From positions 1-41,014 of the forward strand of contig CABYBK010000007.1 of the NCBI GenBank assembly GCA_902517245.1: a DNA stretch of 41,014 nucleotides, given 5' to 3'. The stretch comes from an uncultured Bacteroidota bacterium. Lineage in GTDB: Bacteria > Bacteroidota > Bacteroidia > Flavobacteriales > Flavobacteriaceae. Shown here piece after piece: positions 37,001 to 41,014 of the stretch. The translations under genes and the position numbers were made by a program. The notes beneath the pieces were generated by a model. It did not search any database. It worked only from the letters and a program-made list of their open reading frames with translations, and was not told the origin of the DNA. Within the stretch, counting starts at the first letter, position 1; every line of letters begins with the position of its first letter.

Positions 37001-38527
37001 TTCAAATAATTCAGTCATGGAAGTTACAAGGGTCGTACATAAATTATAGTTCCCTGTAGAAATTTGACTCCCTATAGTTGAGTTATTTACAGCAATGTAA
37101 GTAGTTCCACTAATCGTAGTTGAATCACCTACTGTTGCATTAGGACATTTGCAGGTAGGTCCATCAAAATAAATTGTTTGAGATATGGTAAAAGTGATAC
37201 TATTATTTCCTGAATAAGAATTTCCTGATAAATCTGCCCCTGATACTGTAGCTGAGACAATACCACTAGTTGTTGTAGATACAGTCCAAGGATAAATCCA
37301 GACGCTAGCTGTCGATGAGGCGGTCATTAATGCATTGCTAACTTCACCAGTTATATTTATAGTTGGAGTTGCTGCCATAGACTCATTAAAAGTGGCCGTA
37401 ATAGTAACAACACTGGATCCAGTAACAATATTATTTAAATCTGTATCGGTTAGTGTTACTGTGGGGTCAGTATTATCAATAGTGAAAGTAATACTATCCG
37501 TTCCTGAATAGACGCTACCTGATGTATTTGTTCCTGAAACTGTAGCTGAGACAATACCACTAGTTGTTGTAGATACTGTCCAGGGATAAATCCAGACACT
37601 AGCTGTAGACGAGGCAGTCATTAAAGCATTTGTTACCTCACCGGTTATATTTATTGTTGGTGTTGCTGCCATAGACTCACTAAAAGTAGCCGTAATAGTA
37701 ACAACACTTGAACCGGACACTAAATTATCAGAATCTGTATCTGTTAGTGTTACGGTGGGACCAGCACTTTTCCATTGATAACTCCCTCTTGCTGTTCCAG
37801 ATATTGAATTACCACTTAAATCATTAATTGCTGAACCACTCCCTTCATTTAATTTATAATATAATTTAAGGTTGGAATTTGTATTTAGAGTTGAATTTTT
37901 ATTTGTATTAATTTCGCTTTGGGTTCTTTCAGAATCCCAAAAACGAATATCGCTCATTTCACCATCAAAAAAATTAGAAGGGTTATCAATTCCGTTCCAA
38001 ACACTTGCTCCAATTCCAATTAGGTTTGCTGTTGATGTAAGACCATAACCTCCAGAAGTCCAATATTCTGAGTTGTCAAGATTTCCATTAATATAAATTC
38101 TTATCCTTCCATCGGATTTTGAGTTTGTAAATGCAACATGATACCATGTATCTGTCGAAATTGATGATGATCTTACATCTGGCCAATTTCCATGATAGTC
38201 TCTTCTAAATCTTCCTTCAATATATAAAGAGCCATTTATATTTAAAACATATAAACTCCAGTCATTTTTTTTGGCAAATATGTAATCCCTATTTGATGCA
38301 GTGTTATTTCCAGAAGTAGAGCCAGAAGGTGGGGCATTATCAATCTTAATCCAACCTTCAAGAGTAAATTTATCTGAATCAAATTTAAGATCACTATTTC
38401 CCGAAGGTATGGTAATAAAAGAATCTGATCCATCAAAATCCAGTGTTGTAGAGTAAGTTGAAGATTGTCCAAACAGATAGACTGGGGCAAACAAAAAAAA
38501 TAAAAATTTCCACCACAAACGATCCAT
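31058..38527 (-). CDS. Giant secreted surface protein with T9SS sorting domain; LamG, Big-Ig, DUF285, TSP3 and cadherin-like modules
   Basis: 2489 residues. Signal peptide 1-20 ([13 protein letters not shown]). Modules in order: LamG/concanavalin-like (about 25-250), two near-identical Big-type Ig repeats (about 255-445), BspA-like DUF285 (about 455-625: repeated [11 protein letters not shown] and MF pairs), Big-like Ig (625-1140), second LamG-like (about 1140-1395), a further Big repeat (about 1396-1490), thrombospondin type-3 calcium repeats (about 1720-1840: [28 protein letters not shown]), cadherin-like (about 1845-2050), more TSP3 (about 2180-2245: [13 protein letters not shown]), then a type-A T9SS domain (about 2410-2489: [11 protein letters not shown] to [10 protein letters not shown]). 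Likely an adhesin or glycan-binding surface protein exported by PorV-type T9SS and anchored at the cell surface. No SusCD nearby. Confidence 0.92.
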   Translation of the reverse strand: MDRLWWKFLFFLFAPVYLFGQSSTYSTTLDFDGSDSFITIPSGNSDLKFDSDKFTLEGWIKIDNAPPSGSTSGNNTASNRDYIFAKKNDWSLYVLNINGSLYIEGRFRRDYHGNWPDVRSSSISTDTWYHVAFTNSKSDGRIRIYINGNLDNSEYWTSGGYGLTSTANLIGIGASVWNGIDNPSNFFDGEMSDIRFWDSERTQSEINTNKNSTLNTNSNLKLYYKLNEGSGSAINDLSGNSISGTARGSYQWKSAGPTVTLTDTDSDNLVSGSSVVTITATFSESMAATPTINITGEVTNALMTASSTASVWIYPWTVSTTTSGIVSATVSGTNTSGSVYSGTDSITFTIDNTDPTVTLTDTDLNNIVTGSSVVTITATFNESMAATPTINITGEVSNALMTASSTASVWIYPWTVSTTTSGIVSATVSGADLSGNSYSGNNSITFTISQTIYFDGPTCKCPNATVGDSTTISGTTYIAVNNSTIGSQISTGNYNLCTTLVTSMTELFESNSSFNSDISFWDMSNVTNTDRMFQGASSFNQDIGGWDTSNFYDVSGMFKSANSFNQDIGGWDTAKITNMAGMFNYAESFNQDLTSWCVSRISSEPGAFAGNTSILADANKPIWGTCGTLSSSDSDNYISLSTTVTITAGYNKTITNTPQISITNVTTNTNMTQITGTNSYTYIWQVGSALADGKYYATLSGTDLYNNAYSGSNSITFTIDTVRPNIISTTVSNNLSTDYISQSGTNTITVVFNEKINDNTFTVSDVTILPSGFSITPYTSTDFKTFSGSITATNTLSFSGIVTLTLIENTVEDLAGNLNTISTTTFLFDNIPPYLSNLSDTDSDNLVSGSDLVTITATFNEALSTSPTINITNEVPNVPMTASSTSNVWIYPWTVSTTTSGIVSATVSANDLANNVYSGIESITFTIDNSAPNVTLTDNDSDNLVIGASVVNIIATFSEAMASTPTINIGTEVSNVLMTASSTSNIWTYPWTVSATTSGIVTATISGSDISGNAYSGTDSITFTIDNSAPQIISSGLTSDNLFFNITFDENVFTDLISGQGSNSLQTSDFEFSISSSSSYSLSSQNPQSITQSGTLYTLEIPVQGFGNGSGTISLNISNNSIYDIAGNSFSSTITKNLNDNLLVYYDFSNVNSYNGNATSSSNKTVSNLNGNSNNGEIKGVSNVYYESFNDAIYFDGNSGGEKGIAISDLNYVTGDSDEINELTILSRIKLSSTTSNHGNDQRILFSFDRSAVFRFSVGSDQNSNAAGKLAFHFANSDKHAQSSGGSHDTYAVSQTLDLRDDKWHDVAVSFKANTSNGLKFYVDNNLVYSHPDSFKPISNQTDSETPRYGWVGNGSESSSAGSSTGPDHLFLGYVQSLKYFNKQLDQSFLNGIDQSGPNVQLSDTDTDNLVSTSDVVTITAIFSESLSSSPTISLSGAFTNETMTASSTANIWFYKWIVEESFNGTGFATVSGSDKSENLYSGTESITFKDLIPPKISLTSVQDQNEYVDIIFDQPVYGNINANSSITSNSFSVIQTSGSSLTLNILGFRANNSATFSSASQLSGGETTIRIFMDLSSLSPVGSEVFSVSATNSSSIFDINGNGMLTTQSSSFTLKLPISGPVNPVKSTISVVPEEMIANGSNIAIVKVQAKDSLGLSFFSGGDDIIIFNSSGDLPTIDNLDGTYTVNFKPDEINLAKKDIIFGFKVAGIDGSNSTLLTLHQDKDGDGVYSTNDLCPATKEGFEVDENGCALYQKDTDKDGVFDDLDQCPETPESEKNNVKGTPRFGEMIPTKVDEKGCGTSQRDSDGDGIVDNLDNCIETANQDQLDSDQDGIGDVCDTNNPLPEITTTEINFVQLPPNGTIIGKIYATDVDGEPLIFSQTGSNFNGILSISADGTVTSIYGAALGFNSSFNGELLTFSLSDGTNEIKGSVVVLLEDKPRPPEIDITTFEVSEDAEVGTLVGFVEAKDPMGVGIESVNFSGDGYLELVNGNQLKTIQLLDYEEIKSHTFNITARASDQSGTPGLATSISGSLEVIDIPNTTYTGRFFISIFDVNNETLGAKVGPSRYFNPHNKGVGKWKVKKKIKGGADASKFVIKSRNNAQQKTDEVIEDENEDYLAFITPPDYENPGDANKDNIYEVEIEYINTADGQPDVPISVTQRNIRVPEGKSEAIELQSQPVLPTDDNDGDGIVDILDNSPLVSNPDQTDVDGDGVGDATDDFDHDGVWNPFDICPDTPDGELVNIEGCLIYYLPSNNFSISKTEKCAGQNSIDLSVVDGTLTYNVKVSGGISVFETFTGSKWNLDDLFAGVYDICISVEGVNPLEFERCFQVTISEPSPLAVSSFYSKANQSVSFVLDGGSTYQVTHNGKTTQTESNKHTVSLEKGINNISISTGIECQGLFQETYLNSYEVKYFPNPFKQELQLYIGGQDNIVEIGVYSSNGQLIDYQNISLPFGVRNYTLHTSKYKTGVYIINIKGETLDQSIQVIKE
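35445..36034 (-). repeat. Two Big-type Ig repeat units inside the giant gene
   Basis: Minus-strand units of about 295 bp at roughly 36034-35739 and 35738-35445 encode [11 protein letters not shown]...TFTIDN and [13 protein letters not shown]...TFTIDN. They share the spacing and the motifs [22 protein letters not shown], but are more diverged than the pair near 37.5 kb. Coordinates are approximate. Confidence 0.6.
37175..37762 (-). repeat. Two near-identical Big-type Ig repeat units (about 294 bp each) in the giant gene
   Basis: Units at 37762-37469 and 37468 to about 37175 (minus strand) each begin with [12 protein letters not shown] and contain [20 protein letters not shown]. The nucleotide sequences are nearly the same over most of their length, including silent sites, pointing to recent duplication or gene conversion. 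The second boundary is approximate. Confidence 0.75.
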
Positions 38528-38933
38528 GAAAATGAGCTTTTTTTACAATAAAAATAGATGATGCATAACAAAATTAGTGAAATCTATCTTAAGTGATAAT
38601 TTATAGAAGAAGCACAAAAGAGTTAAAATAAAATTTATAAACTATAACGAGTATCTTAAATTACTCCTTTTATTTAAAAATAAAGTGAGAACAGCTACAA
38701 GAGATTTAATGTGTGAGTCAACAAACAAGGTGATTAGTAGTGTGACTTTAACATTGATACCTGAAGTAACAGGTGCATATTATTATCAGTACTCACTTTA
38801 TTATTGAATGGTTGGAATTATTTTTATACAATAAGTATTTGCATTGCTTATTTTTATTTATTCTAATTATAAACTATTAATTATCAACGACTTATATATA
38901 AAATTTATTTATTTTAGTAAAAAATTATTAGTC
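38528..38933. other. Gene-poor intergenic region (406 bp) with an 11-bp inverted repeat and a possible micro-ORF
   Basis: AATAAAGTGAG (38679-38689) and its reverse complement (38792-38802) flank about 100 nt. A short reading frame on the plus strand, 38709-38807 (32 residues, beginning MCESTNKVISS), ends just after the right arm. It also contains the giant gene's promoter-like box (38569-38576). No tRNA-, terminator- or known RNA-like feature was recognised. The micro-ORF is not supported by a promoter, ribosome site or known family. Confidence 0.4.
38569..38576 (-). promoter_or_regulatory. Putative -7 box for the giant T9SS gene
   Basis: Minus-strand TAATTTTG (38576 to 38569) fits TAnnTTTG. 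The ATG at 38527 is about 42 nt downstream. No -33 match is obvious. Confidence 0.4.
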
Positions 38934-39065
38934 ATGGAAAAATTAACACTAAGTAACGGTTGTTTAAACTGTTTAAATATTAACGAGGACACCTATGAAT
39001 GCGGTGTTCACCACATTGAAGTTAGTGAAAAATATACTTGTACTGATTTTAGTGGTGTAGAATAA
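38934..39065 (+). CDS. 43-residue Cys-rich small protein
   Basis: MEKLTLSNGCLNCLNINEDT starts it; the rest has YECGVHHIEVSEKYTC. The cysteines are at residues 10, 13, 21 and 33 (about), with an adjacent His-His pair, a spacing suitable for a metal site or a disulphide cluster. It has no signal peptide and no obvious family. An upstream in-frame ATG (38844) would add 30 hydrophobic residues rich in Ile/Phe/Tyr; the ATG at 38934 is preferred because the small protein is compact, and it is followed by a strong terminator at 39089. Expressed as a single unit. Confidence 0.6.
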   Translation: MEKLTLSNGCLNCLNINEDTYECGVHHIEVSEKYTCTDFSGVE

Positions 39066-39088
39066 ATTATTTATTGTTTCAGATTTCT

Positions 39089-39119
39089 AAAACCTCTAGT
39101 TTACTAGAGGTTTTTTTTT
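39089..39119 (+). terminator. Rho-independent terminator after the Cys-rich small protein
   Basis: AAAACCTCTAG (39089-39099) pairs with CTAGAGGTTTT (39104-39114), loop TTTA, followed by a nine-T run (39111-39119). It also spans the stop of the convergent minus-strand micro-gene (39104-39106). Confidence 0.88.
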
Positions 39120-39289
39120 ATTTTGTAATTCTTAATCCGAAAGTAAACTGCGATTAGACAAAGTATTGACCCACCTGGGAGAAAAAAAAGAGCAATTAAT
39201 AAAACAGAAAATTTACCCCTACTCGTATTCTTAACTTTTTCAGGAATACTGGACAAATTTTCCCTAAACTGTCTGATTGATGATTTCAA
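39104..39289 (-). CDS. 61-residue single-pass membrane protein
   Basis: A basic N-terminal amphipathic stretch (MKSSIRQFRENLSSIPEKVK), a transmembrane helix (about residues 28-50: FSVLLIALFFLPGGSILCLIAVYF) and a lysine-rich tail (RIKNYKIKKNL). It begins 4 nt after the stop of the 42-residue gene upstream and shares the 3' region with the terminator hairpin. It has no similarity I recognise. The charge pattern suggests a positively charged tail on the cytoplasmic side. Confidence 0.5.
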   Translation of the reverse strand: MKSSIRQFRENLSSIPEKVKNTSRGKFSVLLIALFFLPGGSILCLIAVYFRIKNYKIKKNL

Positions 39290-39293
39290 GATT

Positions 39294-39422
39294 TTAAAGT
39301 CGCCCTAGAATATAACCTACCAAAAAAGAAATCAAAACCAAAACTCTCATTTCAACTCCTAAACTTTTTGCTATTGAATCAATAGCATCAAGTATCATCT
39401 TTTTTATTTTTTCTAAATCCAT
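39294..39422 (-). CDS. 42-residue membrane micro-protein
   Basis: An amphipathic N-terminus (MDLEKIKKMILDAIDSIAKS) is followed by a single membrane helix (about residues 25-40: MRVLVLISFLVGYILGRL). The stop at 39294-39296 is 4 nt before the next micro-gene on the same strand. It is short, but the coupling with the following membrane micro-gene and the helix-plus-TM layout support a real protein. The shape resembles small holin- or toxin-like peptides, but there is no direct evidence for that. Confidence 0.45.
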   Translation of the reverse strand: MDLEKIKKMILDAIDSIAKSLGVEMRVLVLISFLVGYILGRL

Positions 39423-39489
39423 GATTTATAGATAAATATATTAATTTTTGATATTTAATTTATATAATTTTTTATATCTTATAGAGATA

Positions 39490-41014
39490 ATGAAAAAAAT
39501 CTTATTTGGCATATTATCAATAATAATACTAATTACTTGTACGAAAGACGCCTTTGAACAAGAAACAGAAGCTCCTGCTGTTTTCTTTAGTGTTCAAGCC
39601 TCGTCTTCAACAGGTGGCTCTATTGATAATGCTGGTGGTTCAGTAGAATCTGGATCAACAATAACTATTACTGCAACTCCTGAAGCGGAATATATTTTCA
39701 CTGGATGGACCGGCACATCCTCTTCTGAAAATCCACTAACAATTACGGTTAATTCAGACCTTACAATTACAGCAAATTTTGAAAAGCGGAAATATCCATT
39801 AATAATAAATAAAGTAGGAGAGGGTACGGTAAAAGAAGAAATTGTTAACACAGGTAAGTCTACGGATTATGAAAGTGGTACAGTTGTAAAACTTACTGCT
39901 GTTCCTAGTGACGGATATGCTTTGATGAGATGGAATAATAATGGTGTTTTAGATACTCTGAATCCAATTCAAATTACTATAGACAGTAATAAAAATGTAG
40001 ATGTAAATTTTGATTATCAAACAGCCAGGGATTTAGTAGGTACATGGGAATTTGATTTGCAAGAAAATGAAACTGCGAAATCTCATGGTAAAATAAAAAT
40101 GCAGATATCTATAGAATTAAAGATTTTATTCACCATGATCTTGAATAATGTTACTACAGAGATTTTTACTCAATTAAATACTTTGGATAGTAATACTCTT
40201 GTGATGGGTGATTTTGGAGCACTTACAAATGTCAATTTTGACTCTCCAACTTCGTTAAATTTTAATGTTATTACTCTTCCACCAGATACCTCTCCGCCAA
40301 CATCAGCTGGAGATTTACCCTCTGCTACCTCAAGTAATTCAATAAATCTTTCAGGGGGGAAGAAAATATCTAGTAATTCGGCACCTTTTACACCCCCAAT
40401 TACTGCAGTCACAAGTGCCACAGCAAATAGTGGGATAAATCCTACCCAAGCTTTAACGAGTATCATAAGCCTAACAACCCCATTCTTAACTCCAGTTACT
40501 GTATCAGCGAGCTCAACCACCGCTTCATCATGTACAATATCAGGAACATTAACCTCTGGTCCACCATCTCAGACGGTGAGTATTTCAACAGCTATTACAG
40601 ATGTAGTAGGTACATTTAATTATACATGTTCTGATACTTTAAGTATAACAGCTTCAGGATTACCTCCTGGAGTAGCAATGAGTACTAGTGGTAATGTTGC
40701 TACTATATCAGGAACACCAACAGGGACCGCTTCAGGAACTTACAATTATACTGTTAGTGCTGTTAATTCAACAGGAACAGCTTCGGCTTCTTATAGCGGA
40801 GATATAACCGTATCACTTTCTTCAAGCACAACTCTAGTTCCTTGTTCAGGATCACTTGCACTAACTAGTGGACCGAGTACACAAACAGTATCAGCTTCAA
40901 CTGCTATAACTAGTGTCAACTATCTTGTAAGCACGAATTGTACAGACACAACTACTGTGTCGGCTACAGGGCTACCTCCTGGAGTGACAATGAATTACAC
41001 ATCCTCTTCGGGTG
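39490..41014 (+). CDS. Lipoprotein with InlB-type and putative-Ig repeats (partial, runs off window)
   Basis: 508 open codons to the window edge. Lipoprotein signal: MKKILFGILSIIILITC (Cys17). Two InlB-B-type (Listeria-Bacteroides) repeats follow: about residues 30-95 with GSTITITATPEAEYIFTGWTG and TITANFEK, then about 100-175 with GTVVKLTAVPSDGYALMRWNNNG and NKNVDVNFDY. A middle segment (about 178-350) begins LVGTWEFDL, lipocalin-like, and becomes rich in Thr, Ser and Pro. Putative-Ig (He_PIG-like) repeats start at about 350 (ASGLPPGVAMSTSGNVATIS and ATGLPPGVTMNY), each with paired cysteines. Likely surface-exposed in adhesion; it is preceded by no gene on the same strand within 400 bp except the Cys-rich protein. 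Confidence 0.8.
   Translation, partial: MKKILFGILSIIILITCTKDAFEQETEAPAVFFSVQASSSTGGSIDNAGGSVESGSTITITATPEAEYIFTGWTGTSSSENPLTITVNSDLTITANFEKRKYPLIINKVGEGTVKEEIVNTGKSTDYESGTVVKLTAVPSDGYALMRWNNNGVLDTLNPIQITIDSNKNVDVNFDYQTARDLVGTWEFDLQENETAKSHGKIKMQISIELKILFTMILNNVTTEIFTQLNTLDSNTLVMGDFGALTNVNFDSPTSLNFNVITLPPDTSPPTSAGDLPSATSSNSINLSGGKKISSNSAPFTPPITAVTSATANSGINPTQALTSIISLTTPFLTPVTVSASSTTASSCTISGTLTSGPPSQTVSISTAITDVVGTFNYTCSDTLSITASGLPPGVAMSTSGNVATISGTPTGTASGTYNYTVSAVNSTGTASASYSGDITVSLSSSTTLVPCSGSLALTSGPSTQTVSASTAITSVNYLVSTNCTDTTTVSATGLPPGVTMNYTSSSG

Noticed and set aside
37175-37762. Repeats considered as CRISPR or mobile-element repeats
   Set aside because: They are in-frame coding repeats of about 98 residues in one protein, with no spacers or terminal inverted repeats.

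Overview
The window looks like a chromosome segment of a marine or aquatic Flavobacteriia-type member of the Bacteroidota. The base composition is very AT-rich. Promoters fit the Bacteroidota pattern (TTTG, about 20 nt, then TAnnTTTG) and Shine-Dalgarno sequences are scarce. Many products belong to families typical of the group: DUF4199, DUF6495, type-B L31, a short CarB, carboxypeptidase-regulatory-like domains, and a giant surface protein with a type IX secretion (T9SS) sorting domain. No rRNA, tRNA, IS element, prophage or CRISPR array was seen.

Layout. 1-7.2 kb: a partial polyprenol-type glycosyltransferase, a DUF4199 membrane protein, L31 type B, an orphan oligopeptide-binding lipoprotein, MtaB (tRNA ms2t6A synthesis), a degenerate NAT-like protein, an alpha/beta hydrolase, a lytic transglycosylase and a TPR protein. 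7.2-11 kb: rpmH with a clear promoter and terminator, then carB (lacking the C-terminal allosteric domain) and a DUF6580 membrane protein. 10.9-13 kb: a cobalamin riboswitch controlling a BtuB-like TonB-dependent receptor. 13-18 kb, minus strand: an S41 protease lipoprotein, purB, a carboxypeptidase-regulatory-like secreted protein, rdgB and rlmH. 18-24.6 kb, plus strand: yihY-type membrane protein, priA, rpsF-rpsR-rplI with promoter and terminator, DUF6495 and hisS. 24.6-29.6 kb: fatty-acid hydroxylase, DUF1080 hydrolase, DEAD-box RNA helicase, and a Tat-exported Gfo/Idh/MocA oxidoreductase.

29.7-41 kb is the accessory, cell-surface part. A 2489-residue T9SS cargo protein (two LamG-like domains, Big-type Ig repeats, a BspA-like DUF285 block, thrombospondin type-3 calcium repeats, cadherin-like domains) is followed 2 nt downstream by a fibronectin-like lipoprotein and then by a 62-residue membrane protein. 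The lipoprotein's signal peptide is out of frame by one base in an A8 run. Beyond lie a 406-bp gene-poor gap with an inverted repeat, a 43-residue Cys-rich protein, two micro membrane proteins (42 and 61 residues), and a lipoprotein with InlB-type and putative-Ig repeats that runs off the window.

Housekeeping genes are packed tightly: three convergent pairs share exactly 4 bp at their stop codons. The most unusual items are the A8 frameshift, the giant mosaic surface locus, a 28-bp palindrome that covers one candidate start of the lytic transglycosylase, and the cluster of very small proteins near 39 kb.
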